A stretch of DNA of 64,000 nucleotides. Origin: DATIXJ01 sp963714795 (GTDB taxonomy: Bacteria; Bacteroidota; Ignavibacteria; UBA10030; SZUA-254). The notes beneath the pieces are model-generated. The model saw only the letters and a program-made list of their open reading frames with translations. It ran no database searches and had not been told where the DNA came from. The position numbers were made by a program, and so were the translations under genes. Positions 19,223 to 29,235 of this stretch are shown here, piece after piece; position 1 is the stretch's first letter, and every line of letters begins with the position of its first letter. The stretch covers positions 806,001 to 870,000 of the forward strand of contig CAVQPS010000009.1 of the NCBI GenBank assembly GCA_963714795.1, given 5' to 3'.

Positions 19223-19972
19223 ATGACAAAAATTATTGCCGTCATGCCCGCCTATAATGCTGCCCTCACGCTGGAACCAACTGTGCGGGATATACCTCCG
19301 GGAGTTGTCGATGAAATTATCGTCGTCGATGACAGCAGTAAGGATAACACCGTGGAACAGGCGCGGCGATTAGGATTGACCGTCGTTCAGCATGAAAAAA
19401 ATAAAGGATACGGCGGAAATCAAAAAACATGTTACCGCCTTGCCCTTGAACGCGGCGCTGATATTGTTGTGATGATCCATCCTGATTACCAGTACGACAG
19501 CAAGCTGACGCCGTATCTTGTCGGTTTTTTGCGTGACCGCTATTTCGATGTGATGCTCGGTTCGCGTATCCGCACGCGGAAAGAAGCTTTTGCCGGGGGC
19601 ATGCCGAAATACAAATATGCAGCCAACCGCATGCTGACGCTTGCAGAAAATATTTGCACCGGCATGAATCTTTCCGAGTGGCATACCGGGTTTCGTGCAT
19701 TTACGAAAGAAGTGCTGGAGACCATTCCCTGGCAGCAAAACTCAGATGATTTTGTATTTGATAGCCAGATGCTCCTCCAATGTGTTGCGTTCGGGTTCCG
19801 TGTCGGCGAAATTCCCGTTCCCGTGCGCTACCACGATACCGCCTCATCTATTAATTTTTTCCGTAGTGTTCGGTACGGAATCGGAACGCTGTCTGCCGTC
19901 GGAACATTTCTGTTGCACCGATTTCATGTTGGCCATCCGGAAATGTTTCGCCGAAAAGAATTTCAAACCTGA
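19223..19972 (+). CDS. Family 2 glycosyltransferase (polyprenyl-phosphate sugar type)
   Basis: A 249-residue GT-A fold enzyme: N-terminal IIAVMPAYNAALTLEPTV, nucleotide-binding VDDSSKDNT, HEKNKGYGGNQKT, and the acceptor-side IHPDYQYD. There are no long membrane helices, only a hydrophobic C-terminal patch. The type resembles dolichyl/undecaprenyl-phosphate glucose or mannose synthases, which charge a lipid carrier with a sugar. That would suit the downstream GT-C enzymes, which use lipid-linked sugars as donors. The donor and acceptor are not determined from sequence. Confidence 0.9.
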   Translation: MTKIIAVMPAYNAALTLEPTVRDIPPGVVDEIIVVDDSSKDNTVEQARRLGLTVVQHEKNKGYGGNQKTCYRLALERGADIVVMIHPDYQYDSKLTPYLVGFLRDRYFDVMLGSRIRTRKEAFAGGMPKYKYAANRMLTLAENICTGMNLSEWHTGFRAFTKEVLETIPWQQNSDDFVFDSQMLLQCVAFGFRVGEIPVPVRYHDTASSINFFRSVRYGIGTLSAVGTFLLHRFHVGHPEMFRRKEFQT

Positions 19973-19983
19973 CATTCTTCCAC

Positions 19984-21867
19984 ATGCCATCCCGGGCTGA
20001 AAATTTTTCACCGTTGCTCGAATCGGTTCGCCTGCGTTGGAAGTCGCTTGCCGTTATTACCGTCGTTGTTTTCTGTGTGTACGGACAGACATTGCAATTC
20101 GGTTTTATCAATTATGATGACGATGAACTCGTGTATCATAATGCCGCATTTCTTTCTCACTGGGAAAATATCGGAACGGCATTCGGCAGTCATGCCTTTA
20201 TCGGCGCCGGTGGAGAAAGCATCTATTACCGCCCGCTGTTAACCGCCAGCTATATTATAGATTTTCATATTTGGAGACTGAATCCGCTCGGATATCATGT
20301 AACAAATATTCTGTTGCATTGCCTGACATCGCTGGGAGTGTTTTTTCTGATACTTTTCATTCTTCAATCGGAATTGCCAGCTTTTGCCGGTGCACTTGTC
20401 TTTGCAATTCATCCGGTTCAGACCGAATCCGTTGCGTGGATTGCCGGACGCAACGACCTGCTGTTGGGATTATTTGTGGTCGCGATGTTGATCTTTTATG
20501 CCGTTAGCACCGCTCAACGTGTCATTGAAAAACCGTTTCGCTTTCTCGCATGGTTTGCCTTTCTGGCGGCATTGTTCACAAAAGAATCCGCCGTCTTTTA
20601 TTTGTTGCTTCTGCCGTTGTATGATCTGTGCACCGGTACAAGTACGTTACGAACCATCTGTTCGTTCGGTTATTTCAGAAAATTCCGGATGATGATCATA
20701 ACGGTTATTGCTTATTGCGGAATCCGTTTGATGATTTTCGGAACGGTCATCGGTGCGGAACGGTTGTACGGTCACCGAACAATCGGTGAACGTATCGCCA
20801 ATATTTTTCCGATCGTTGCTGAAAATCTGAAATTCATTTTTCTTCCGACGAGTCTCAGTATTGCTCATCCGTTAAACGAACTTCAGTGGTTTCATGCTCC
20901 GTGGACTGTGATAGCATTTGTGATGGTTTTGGTTCTTGCTGGCGTTGCAATATGGTCCTGGAGAAAAGATCGCATGTTGTGTTTCGGTATATTCTGGATC
21001 GTTGCCGGATCTCTTCCGCTGATGGGGTTGATTCCGGTTGCGATCCCGATTTTAGAACATCGATTATATGTGCCGATGGCCGGATGTGCGATTGTTGTTG
21101 CGCGATTGATTCAGATGTTGTATGAAAAATTCAAATTGCGAACGATATCATATGTGCTTATTACGGTTTTGGGGATTGTATTAGCCGGATGTTCCCACGC
21201 CCGGCTGCCGGTGTGGAGTAACGGTATCACGCTATTTACCGATGCAGTGCAAAAAGCGCCGTCCTATGCTCCGTCGTTTTTCAGTCTCGGTGCTGCATAT
21301 TTTGAAGCGGAACGGTATACCGAAGCAATTCAACCGATGAAAACGTATCTTTCGCAAGCGCCCGTCGATCCGAATGCGCTTTCATTACTGCGTGAAATAT
21401 ATTTTCGTGCACAACAGTACAACGACGCCGCCGAGATTTCCCGCAGATTAATTTTGCTAGAGCCGCATAATTCCCGGCGCTTTCTTGAGGCAGGAATGCT
21501 GTTCGAAGCAATGCATCAATATGACAGTGCCGCAGTCATGTATCAAAAAGGATTGACCATCGATACTGCGAATGAAGAAATATATATTCATCTTGCCGAT
21601 ATGTATCAGAAGCAGGAACGTTTAGGAGATGCAGAAGAAAGTTATCGTCGGGTACTTGAGATGGATCCATTGAATGCCGTTGCACCGGTCGCTCTGGCCC
21701 GTGCGTTCGAAGCTCAGGGAAAAAATGATGAAGCAATTCATCTTTTGGAACAACGTATTGCCGCAGGTGAGCCGTCACGTGAAATGATCAACCTTCTGGT
21801 ATCGCTGTATAATAAATCGGGAGACCTGTTAAAAGCGGATCAACTATCGAAACGATTTCACCCATGA
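19984..21867 (+). CDS. GT-C-like polytopic membrane protein with C-terminal TPRs (TMTC-like)
   Basis: A 627-residue protein. The N-terminal two-thirds has about ten membrane helices; an early periplasmic loop carries acidic FINYDDDELVYHN and later YRPLLTASY, as in GT-C mannosyl-/glycosyltransferases of the TMTC/DUF1736 kind. From about residue 430 the sequence becomes soluble tetratricopeptide repeats (for example IYIHLADMYQKQERLGDAEESYRRVLEMDP). Such proteins attach sugars from a lipid carrier to secreted proteins. It follows the GT2 gene by 11 bases and overlaps the next gene by ATGA at 21864-21867. Its acceptor is unknown. Confidence 0.82.
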   Translation: MPSRAENFSPLLESVRLRWKSLAVITVVVFCVYGQTLQFGFINYDDDELVYHNAAFLSHWENIGTAFGSHAFIGAGGESIYYRPLLTASYIIDFHIWRLNPLGYHVTNILLHCLTSLGVFFLILFILQSELPAFAGALVFAIHPVQTESVAWIAGRNDLLLGLFVVAMLIFYAVSTAQRVIEKPFRFLAWFAFLAALFTKESAVFYLLLLPLYDLCTGTSTLRTICSFGYFRKFRMMIITVIAYCGIRLMIFGTVIGAERLYGHRTIGERIANIFPIVAENLKFIFLPTSLSIAHPLNELQWFHAPWTVIAFVMVLVLAGVAIWSWRKDRMLCFGIFWIVAGSLPLMGLIPVAIPILEHRLYVPMAGCAIVVARLIQMLYEKFKLRTISYVLITVLGIVLAGCSHARLPVWSNGITLFTDAVQKAPSYAPSFFSLGAAYFEAERYTEAIQPMKTYLSQAPVDPNALSLLREIYFRAQQYNDAAEISRRLILLEPHNSRRFLEAGMLFEAMHQYDSAAVMYQKGLTIDTANEEIYIHLADMYQKQERLGDAEESYRRVLEMDPLNAVAPVALARAFEAQGKNDEAIHLLEQRIAAGEPSREMINLLVSLYNKSGDLLKADQLSKRFHP

Positions 21868-24155
21868 ACAAAAACCTTCATCGACGAACGGTTTTCATTG
21901 CCGGCATTCTGTTGCTGGCGGTGTCGTTAGTGTTTATCAATATTCCGCTCTTGAATTATTTGGGGTACGAATTTTCCACGGCAATCGCCCTGATTGTTCC
22001 CTGGATACTATGGTTTCCGACATCATTATCAGTTCGTGAATGGATGAAAGAAAACGGAACCGGTTCATTGCGCGGCTTTCGGTCGCTGGTTACCTCGTGC
22101 GTTTTTACCGGATTCGGACTCTTATTGATTCCGTTGATAGTCGGAGGCCTGAATGTTTTCTTCGTGAAGAATTGTGCGATTGCCGAAGGGGCTTTCTATT
22201 ATATTCTTCATCCGTTGGTGACGGCATTCTGGTCGATTGCCCTTTCAATGATATGTTGTGTCCTGGCACGACGACCGTTTCGTCTCTATGCCACAATTCT
22301 CGTGTTGACTCTTTTGTATCCTTTCTATATCGGTTATGTTTCGCCTCAGATTTATTCGTACAATTTCATTTATGGATTTTTCCCCGGTATTTCGTATGAC
22401 GAAGTCGTGCGAATCACGCCGACACTGATTCTCTTCCGGTGTATAACGATTGCGATGGCATTCATGTTCCTGCTGGTGGCATCGCTGGTGATACAAAAAT
22501 CATCGCCGGACCGAAAATTCCATGAAAAAATAATGTCCTTGTTTTCACCTTTTCAACCGAAGACAACACAATTATCGGCCCTGGTTCTTGTGATTGGTTT
22601 GATCGTTGTTTGGGTTATTCGTGTCCCGCTCGGTTTTGAAACTTCCGAAGCTTCTATTCGAAAGACTCTTTCTTCACATATCCAAACGGAACACTTTACG
22701 ATTTATTATGCCCCGGCATCATTTTCTCATGATGAAATACAATGGGTCGCCGCTCTTCATGAATTTCGGTATGAACAGGTCTGCACGGCGCTTCACGTAA
22801 CGATACCGGTTTCCATGACGTCATATATTTATCCTGATGAGGATACAAAACGCGAGGCAATCGGCACATCAACCACCAATATTGCCAAGCCATGGAGAAA
22901 AGAAATCCATCTCGACGTTCATTCGTGGCAGGAAACGCTGAAGCATGAGATCGTGCATGTTGTCGCGGGCGAATTCGGCATGCCTGTTATCAAAGCGCAT
23001 TATCATATCGGATTGGTAGAAGGACTTGCGATGGCGATCGACGGCGAGTACGGTAACCGCACTCTCCATGAATATGCCGCGGCAATTAAAACATTTCACC
23101 TGATCAATAATCCGGGAAGTCTTATCACACCAATCGGTTTTGCAACGCACGGGTCTTCTCTCAGTTATGTGTTGATGGGATCGTTCTGCCGCTATCTTCT
23201 TGATCGTTACGGCGTCGTACGGTTCAAAGAATTATACGGAGGAAGTTCGGTGGAGAAAGTGTACGGAACGTCGTACCAGAACCTTGTGGACGAATGGCAG
23301 TCGTTTCTGGATCGCATCGTTGTTCCCGGGTCATGGAAGGATCATGTGGAATTTTATTTCAACCGCCCTTCTATTTTTGCAAAGGAATGCGTTCGTACTG
23401 TTGCCATATTAAATGAAGAAGCAAACCGGAAGCTTGCACACCGTGATTGGGACGGCGCGATTCACGATTTCAAGCAAGCGCTGATGACGAATTGGAACAC
23501 CGAATCGTATGCGGGCATTCTTCGGTCTTCGTATGCCGCCGGCTATTTTGATACCGTGGTCAGTTTATTCGATACCGTGAATCGGGATAGTTCCACGCAC
23601 TCGGCGTTTCTCGGATTTCTGTTGGCATACGGTGATGCCGAGTGGCATGAAGGGAACGAGAATTCCGCCGCTGAGGCATATCGAGAGATTCTTCGTATCG
23701 ATCTTTCCCGGTCGGTCGACGAAGCGGCAACTGTCCGGCTGGAGGCAATGGACGATCCTGTGGTCGGCCCGATTTTTCCGAAATATCTTTCCATCGCTCA
23801 ATCCGATACAGCTTCATGGAATTTTCTTGATTCGTGTTCACAACTGAAGAATACTCCGTTTCTGCGATTTCTTGAAGCAAGAGCCGGGTTGCGACTGGAA
23901 AAATTTCAACAGGTGATCGATCTGCTTCAGCTCGATTCAATGCGATTTGCCCATCCCGAATTGAATGCATCGAAAGAACTGATGCTTGGACAGGCATCGC
24001 TGCGTTTGTTGCAATTTCAAAATGCCCGCGCACATTTTTGGCGCTCGCTGAATTTTATCGACAATCTTGCAGCAATGCAGCAAGTGTATGATTGGATTAA
24101 ACGATGTGAATGGTATGAACAACATGAACGACAATACTTCAATTCTAAAAAATAG
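21864..24155 (+). CDS. Membrane protein with HEIVH metallopeptidase-like domain and C-terminal repeats
   Basis: A 763-residue protein that I do not recognise as a whole. About six or seven helices occupy residues 10-260. After residue 270 a soluble domain (HFTIYYAPASFSHDEIQWVA...) contains LKHEIVHVVAGEF, a zinc HExxH motif with H361, E362 and H365, followed by HIGLVEGLAMAIDGEYG, whose Glu is a plausible third ligand. This is the peptidase MA-like arrangement. The C-terminal 250 residues look like degenerate TPRs. Translational coupling with the preceding GT-C gene (4-base overlap) suggests a joint role in glycoprotein maturation or envelope quality control, which is inference. Confidence 0.82.
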   Translation: MNKNLHRRTVFIAGILLLAVSLVFINIPLLNYLGYEFSTAIALIVPWILWFPTSLSVREWMKENGTGSLRGFRSLVTSCVFTGFGLLLIPLIVGGLNVFFVKNCAIAEGAFYYILHPLVTAFWSIALSMICCVLARRPFRLYATILVLTLLYPFYIGYVSPQIYSYNFIYGFFPGISYDEVVRITPTLILFRCITIAMAFMFLLVASLVIQKSSPDRKFHEKIMSLFSPFQPKTTQLSALVLVIGLIVVWVIRVPLGFETSEASIRKTLSSHIQTEHFTIYYAPASFSHDEIQWVAALHEFRYEQVCTALHVTIPVSMTSYIYPDEDTKREAIGTSTTNIAKPWRKEIHLDVHSWQETLKHEIVHVVAGEFGMPVIKAHYHIGLVEGLAMAIDGEYGNRTLHEYAAAIKTFHLINNPGSLITPIGFATHGSSLSYVLMGSFCRYLLDRYGVVRFKELYGGSSVEKVYGTSYQNLVDEWQSFLDRIVVPGSWKDHVEFYFNRPSIFAKECVRTVAILNEEANRKLAHRDWDGAIHDFKQALMTNWNTESYAGILRSSYAAGYFDTVVSLFDTVNRDSSTHSAFLGFLLAYGDAEWHEGNENSAAEAYREILRIDLSRSVDEAATVRLEAMDDPVVGPIFPKYLSIAQSDTASWNFLDSCSQLKNTPFLRFLEARAGLRLEKFQQVIDLLQLDSMRFAHPELNASKELMLGQASLRLLQFQNARAHFWRSLNFIDNLAAMQQVYDWIKRCEWYEQHERQYFNSKK

Positions 24156-24162
24156 TGTTTTC

Positions 24163-25825
24163 ACGATGATGAGTCGGGAAGATCGACGGAATATTGCTAT
24201 TCTCGTCGCTCTGACATTTTTTTCACTGATTCTTTTTGTGAACAAGGCGGTGCATATCGATGATACGCTCTTCATCCGCGTTGCACAACAAATTCAATCA
24301 CACCCCGCTCGATCCGTATAACTTCACGGTAAACTGGTTCGGTACCGACCGGCCGATGTATGGCGTGACAAAAAACCCGCCGCTGGTCTCGTATTACCTT
24401 GCATTGATCGGCTCCATTGCGGGCTGGAGCGAACCGGCGCTGCATTGCGCGATGATGATTCCGGCAATTTTCTGTATTATCGGAATTTATATTCTTGCCC
24501 GGCAATTTTGTTCGAAACCGTTTGAAGCCGCTCTCGTTTCGTTGTTTTCACCGGCATTTCTTCTTTCGTCGACGACGCTCATGTGTGATGTGATGATGCT
24601 GTGTCTCTGGATATGGTCGATCATTTTTTGGATGAACGGAATTCGCAGCCGGTCCCGGTCACAGTTGATCATCGCATCATTTCTCATAGCACTTTCCGCT
24701 TTGACAAAATATTTCGGCGCGGCACTCATCCCGCTTTTGGCTGTATGGACTATTGCAGAACGCAAACGAATCGATTCTTCGCTCATCGCGATGGTGATTC
24801 CGGTTGTGATTCTTGCAGGATATCAATGGCTGACAATGAAATATTACGGTCATGGACTTCTTTTTGATGCGGCTTCGTACGCGACCGATAATGAAGTTCG
24901 CGGGTTCACCGCTTATGTTTCGAAAAGTTTCGTCGGATTGGCATTTACCGGCGGGTGTTTTATTGCCCCACTATTCTTTTCGCACACGTTGTGGAGCCGA
25001 AAGTCTCTTGTTCGCACTGGAATTATTTCCGGCATGATTTTTTTAACGGTCGTACTATTTCAAAGCATTTCCGGTTCGATTCATCTGAACGAGAAGAGCG
25101 TGTCGTGGACATTCATTTTTCAATTCGGCCTTTTGGATCTGATCGGAATGACAGTCATTTCGCTTGCGATAGCGGATGTCAAAAAGCATCGGGATGCTTC
25201 TTCGTTGATGATTATTTGTTGGATCGTGGGGACATTTCTTTTTACGATTTTCATCAACTGGACGGTCAACGGCCGCTCGATATTGCCGCTGGTACCGGCG
25301 GCAGCAATCCTGTTGATGCGACGATATGATGATCGGTGGAATAACGCCGAACCGCATAGTACGCTAACCGTTGTTGCACCGATTATCGTTTGTGCAATCG
25401 TTGCGCTCACCGTTACCTATTCGGATTTTTCTCTCGCCAATGCTATCCGTGACGATGTCACCGCAATTTGGTCTCATCCCCGCACACCGAATTCGAAAAT
25501 CTGGTTCGAAGGCCATTGGGGTTTTCAATATTACATGGAAACATCGGGCGGAAAAGCTTTCGATGTGGAACGGAGCACGCTCAACCGCGGCGATATTGTT
25601 ATTATTCCGGTCAATAATACATCGTTGTATCATCTGCCGGAGCGTTATTTTGTGTTGAGCGACTCCCTTCTGGGCAACGGCATATCCTTGCTCGCGACGA
25701 TGAACAATACCGCGGGAGCCGGATTCTATTCCGATTTTTGGGGACCGATGCCGTTTGTTTTTGGAGAAATTCCGCCGGAAAAATACTATGTCTACATCCT
25801 CAAAGAAGGAATCGCAATTCATTGA
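24163..25825 (+). CDS. GT39/ArnT-like membrane glycosyltransferase (one-base frameshift near 24303-24306)
   Basis: A GT-C enzyme that would transfer sugar from a lipid carrier to protein or lipid outside the inner membrane. The N-terminal frame reads KAVHIDDTLFIRVAQQIQSHP and then stops at 24321; the rest (LDPYNFTVNWFGTDRPMYGVTKNPPLVSYYLA and ten helices) lies in another frame to 25825. Removing one C of the C4 run at 24303-24306 gives QSHPLDPYNF without interruption and about 553 residues. The DD near the first loop is the expected catalytic acidic motif. The start is uncertain: ATG 24163 avoids overlap, while ATGs at 24115 and 24124 overlap the previous gene. The break looks like an indel error. 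Confidence 0.85.
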
Positions 25826-25887
25826 TCAAAAATTTTTGAACGATCCTTCAGCATTGCTTCTCTATTATAAGTTCCCTATTTTCTGTT

Positions 25888-26922
25888 ATGCAATCGATTA
25901 AACGCATCCTTCTTTCACGGATGAAATACATCGGCGACATTGTGTTGACGACGCCGGTTATCCGCGCGACACGGGAGAAATTTCCGGACGCATATATTGC
26001 GTACCTTGGCGATAAAAAAGCCACCTCGCTGCTCGAACACAATCCCTATCTTGATGAAATTCTTTCATACGATTTTACCCGTCCGGATATGCTTGAACAA
26101 ATCCGCATGATCATCCAGATTCGAAAACGGAAGTTCGATGTCTTTGTCGATCTCTTTTCCAACCCGCGCACGGCGATGCTTGCCCGTGCAAGCGGTGCCC
26201 CGATCCGGATCGGCAAAGATGTGAAGGGAAGAGGTAAAGTCTACACCCATCGTGTCGGCGATTACGGAAGCATGAAGTCGGCAATTGAATTTCATTATCA
26301 GTATGTAAAACCGCTCGGTGTGGAAATGAAATATTTCCAGACGGAAATTTTTTTGACGGAAGACGAGCGGCGCGAAGCACGTATTTTTCTCAAACATCAG
26401 GACGTCGATATCGCAAAACCGATCGTTGCTCTTCATCCCGGCGCAACGTGGAGCAATAAGATGTGGGATAAAAACCGGTTTGCGGAACTGATCGATCTTC
26501 TGCGTGCAAAACTCGGTGTCGAAATTCTTCTCAGCCCCGGTCCGGAAGATCAGCAATTAATGAATTCGATCATCAACAATACCACCGCCAACGTTCATCT
26601 CTTACCGGTCTTGCCGGTGCGCCAGCTTGCTGCAATTCTGTCGCAATGTGCGGTATTCGTTTCGAATGATTGCGGCCCGATGCACATCGGCGTTGCTGTC
26701 GGTACAAAAACAATCGGCATTTTCGGTCCGGAACCGCCGGAAGTGTGGTTTCCCTATTCTGCAAACGACGGTCATCTCGCTCTGTTCAAAAAAATCGAAT
26801 GCTCACCTTGCCGTACGACAAGCTGTTTCCGTGAAGCTGAAAAGTTTATGGAATGTATGCAGTTGATTTCTGTTCGTGAAGTTTTCGATGAAGTCAAAAA
26901 AAGAATCATTCCTGCTCAATAA
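25888..26922 (+). CDS. GT9 heptosyltransferase-like glycosyltransferase
   Basis: A 344-residue GT-B enzyme of the ADP-heptose:LPS heptosyltransferase family, which adds heptose or related sugars to the lipopolysaccharide core at the cytoplasmic face. Signatures are ILLSRMKYIGDIVLTTPVIRATREKFPDA at the N-terminus, PIVALHPGATWSNKMWDKNRFAELI in the middle, and the donor-binding FVSNDCGPMHIGVAVGTKTIGIFGP. Four Cys residues near the end (CSPCRTTSC and EKFMECM) also occur in family members. It closes the envelope glycosylation block. The exact sugar is not certain. Confidence 0.9.
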   Translation: MQSIKRILLSRMKYIGDIVLTTPVIRATREKFPDAYIAYLGDKKATSLLEHNPYLDEILSYDFTRPDMLEQIRMIIQIRKRKFDVFVDLFSNPRTAMLARASGAPIRIGKDVKGRGKVYTHRVGDYGSMKSAIEFHYQYVKPLGVEMKYFQTEIFLTEDERREARIFLKHQDVDIAKPIVALHPGATWSNKMWDKNRFAELIDLLRAKLGVEILLSPGPEDQQLMNSIINNTTANVHLLPVLPVRQLAAILSQCAVFVSNDCGPMHIGVAVGTKTIGIFGPEPPEVWFPYSANDGHLALFKKIECSPCRTTSCFREAEKFMECMQLISVREVFDEVKKRIIPAQ

Positions 26923-27053
26923 ATTTTCCCTCGCACTATCCGATTTCGATCCATCTCTTTCTCCGCGTTGCATTTCGTTCGCATTTTGGCGATATTATTT
27001 AAATTTTATTAACAATTCAAACGATAACGATAATTTCTTACGGAGATTATTCT

Positions 27054-28328
27054 ATGATGACAATTACCGATGTGTATGCCCGCGAAATTCTCGATTCCCG
27101 CGGCAATCCTACTATTGAAGTCGATGTTGAACTCGAATCCGGTGCAAAAGGCCGTGCGGCGGTACCAAGCGGTGCATCGACCGGCGAGCACGAAGCGGTC
27201 GAATTGCGCGACGGCGACAAGATGCGATACAACGGCAAAGGTGTTCTCAATGCCGTGGAAAATGTGAATGATACGATTGCCGAAGAAGTGATCGGATTTG
27301 ACGCGACGGATCAGGTTGGTGTCGATCAGGTGATGATCAAACTGGATGGAACACCGAACAAAGGCAAGCTCGGTGCGAATGCGATTCTCGGTGTTTCGAT
27401 GGCTGTTGCGCGTGCCGCGGCAAACGCCCTTGAACTTCCGCTCTATAGTTATCTCGGCGGACCGAATGCAAAAGTTCTTCCCGTGCCGATGATGAATATT
27501 CTGAACGGTGGCAAGCATGCCGATAATAATGTCGACCTGCAGGAATTTATGATCGTGCCGGTCGATGCGGAGAATTTTGCCGAGGCATTGCGCATGGGCG
27601 CCGAAGTGTTTCATTCGTTGAAAGGTGTTCTTCATAAAAAGGGATACAACACAGCCGTCGGTGATGAAGGCGGATTTGCGCCGAGTCTCAAATCGAATGA
27701 AGAAGCAATTGAAGTCATTCTTGAAGCAATTCAGAAAGCAAATCTGAAACCGGGTAAAGATGTGTATCTTGCTCTTGATCCGGCATCGAGTGAATTTTTT
27801 GAAAAAGGAAAATATATCTTCAAGAAATCGGACAAATCTTCGAAGTCGTCCGAACAGATGGTGAAGTTTTACGAGAAATGGGTGAAGCAATATCCGATCC
27901 TTTCGATCGAGGACGGCATGGCGGAGAACGATTGGGACGGATGGAAGATGATGACCGATGCGCTCGGCGAAAAAATCCAGCTTGTCGGCGACGATATTTT
28001 TGTGACGAATACGGAAATTCTTGCTAAAGGAATTGAAAAAGGCGTGGCGAATTCGATTCTCATCAAAGTCAATCAGATCGGAACGCTGACCGAAACGTTC
28101 GATTGCATCGAGATGGCAAAACGCGCCGGGTATACGACGGTCATCAGCCATCGCTCCGGTGAAACCGAAGATACCATTATTGCCGATATCGCTGTTGCGA
28201 CCAATTCAGGACAGATCAAGACCGGTTCGGCAAGCCGGACGGATCGCATTGCGAAATACAACCAGCTTCTCCGCATCGAAGAAGAACTGGATTCGAACGC
28301 AATTTTCCCGGGACTGGGTGCGTTTTGA
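27054..28328 (+). CDS. eno: Enolase
   Basis: Enolase (2-phosphoglycerate to PEP, cytoplasmic glycolysis). The 424 residues match the family. The N-terminus ITDVYAREILDSRGNPTIEVDV, AVPSGASTGEHEAVELRD, the metal ligands and active-site region (GDEGGFAPSL, LALDPASSEF, SIEDGMAENDWDGW, LVGDDIFVTN), and the closing VISHRSGETEDTIIADIAV are all present. ATG 27054 is preceded by GGAG at 8 bases; the second ATG at 27057 is equally possible. It is monocistronic by position. Confidence 0.98.
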   Translation: MMTITDVYAREILDSRGNPTIEVDVELESGAKGRAAVPSGASTGEHEAVELRDGDKMRYNGKGVLNAVENVNDTIAEEVIGFDATDQVGVDQVMIKLDGTPNKGKLGANAILGVSMAVARAAANALELPLYSYLGGPNAKVLPVPMMNILNGGKHADNNVDLQEFMIVPVDAENFAEALRMGAEVFHSLKGVLHKKGYNTAVGDEGGFAPSLKSNEEAIEVILEAIQKANLKPGKDVYLALDPASSEFFEKGKYIFKKSDKSSKSSEQMVKFYEKWVKQYPILSIEDGMAENDWDGWKMMTDALGEKIQLVGDDIFVTNTEILAKGIEKGVANSILIKVNQIGTLTETFDCIEMAKRAGYTTVISHRSGETEDTIIADIAVATNSGQIKTGSASRTDRIAKYNQLLRIEEELDSNAIFPGLGAF

Positions 28329-28343
28329 TTGAATGAATTGTTG

Positions 28344-28368
28344 AGGATATCACAATTTGTGTTATCCT
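28344..28368. promoter_or_regulatory. 25-bp interrupted palindrome between eno and modA
   Basis: The arms AGGATATCACAA and TTGTGTTATCCT flank a single T, with one mismatched pair. It has no T tract after it, so it is weak as a terminator of eno. Its placement 40 bases before modA makes an operator for molybdate genes possible. Neither role is proven. Confidence 0.4.
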
Positions 28369-28407
28369 TAAAATACTTTAAAATGGTAGTCTATCTCAAA
28401 CCCATCG

Positions 28408-29235
28408 ATGATGAACGTTAAAAAAGTATTTACAATTTTGATAATACCGTTCTTCTTCATGCAATCGGATATTTCTGCACAAAAAAATGAGGTAAGCGAA
28501 TTAACCGTTTTTGCTGCTGCATCGCTCACCGAAGCGTGTACTTCACTTGGCAACCAATTCGAACAATCTCATCCCGGAACAAAAATCGTTTTTAACTTCG
28601 GCGGTTCACAGCAATTGATACAACAGTTGGCAAACGGGGCCGAAGCGGATTTATATATGCCGGCAAGTCAGAAATACATCAAGCTTGCTATCGATCAAAA
28701 TCTTGTCGACAGCCGGTCCGTGAAAATATTTTGCCACAATCGACTCGTGGTCATTCTTCCGAAAGAAAATCCCGGCGACATCCATAAACTTCAGGATCTT
28801 GCGAAGCCGAATCTTAAAATCATTCTTGCACAAAAAGAAGTTCCCGCCGGACAATATGCGCTGGATTTTTTGGAGAAATGTTCGCGCCGGGCAGAATTCG
28901 GCGAACCATTCAAACAAAACGTTCTGGCAAATGTCGTGTCGTATGAAGAAAATGTCAAGGCGGTTGTCGGGAAAATTAAACTGGGCGAAGCCGATGCTGG
29001 CATCGTCTATCGTTCGGACGTTTCCACCGATTCATTGCATTATCTTCAAACGATCGGGGTTCCGGATAGCATGAATGTGATTGCCTCGTATCCCGTCGGC
29101 GTCGTTCGCGGATTGCATCACGAAAAACTTGCGGGTGAGTTTCTTCGATTTCTTCTGTCGCATGAGGGGCAATCAATTCTTGCAAAGTTCGGATTCGAAA
29201 CGGTTTCCGGCCACGATTTGAAAGATCGTCGGTAA
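28408..29235 (+). CDS. modA: Molybdate ABC transporter substrate-binding protein
   Basis: A periplasmic oxyanion-binding protein of 275 residues. It has an N-terminal signal peptide (cleavage near DISAQ) without a lipobox Cys. It then shows the ModA signatures LTVFAAASLTEACTSL, VFNFGGSQQLIQQLANGAEADLYMPAS, and the C-terminal DAGIVYRSDV and FLRFLLSHEGQSIL. The first residues fold over molybdate/tungstate in known ModA. The stop overlaps the modB start by one base. The start could be 28408 or the adjacent ATG at 28411. No modC follows modB here. Confidence 0.95.
   Translation: MMNVKKVFTILIIPFFFMQSDISAQKNEVSELTVFAAASLTEACTSLGNQFEQSHPGTKIVFNFGGSQQLIQQLANGAEADLYMPASQKYIKLAIDQNLVDSRSVKIFCHNRLVVILPKENPGDIHKLQDLAKPNLKIILAQKEVPAGQYALDFLEKCSRRAEFGEPFKQNVLANVVSYEENVKAVVGKIKLGEADAGIVYRSDVSTDSLHYLQTIGVPDSMNVIASYPVGVVRGLHHEKLAGEFLRFLLSHEGQSILAKFGFETVSGHDLKDRR

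Noticed and set aside
27009..28151. 380-codon minus-strand frame inside eno
   Set aside because: Long shadow frame caused by the codon bias of enolase; no recognisable protein.
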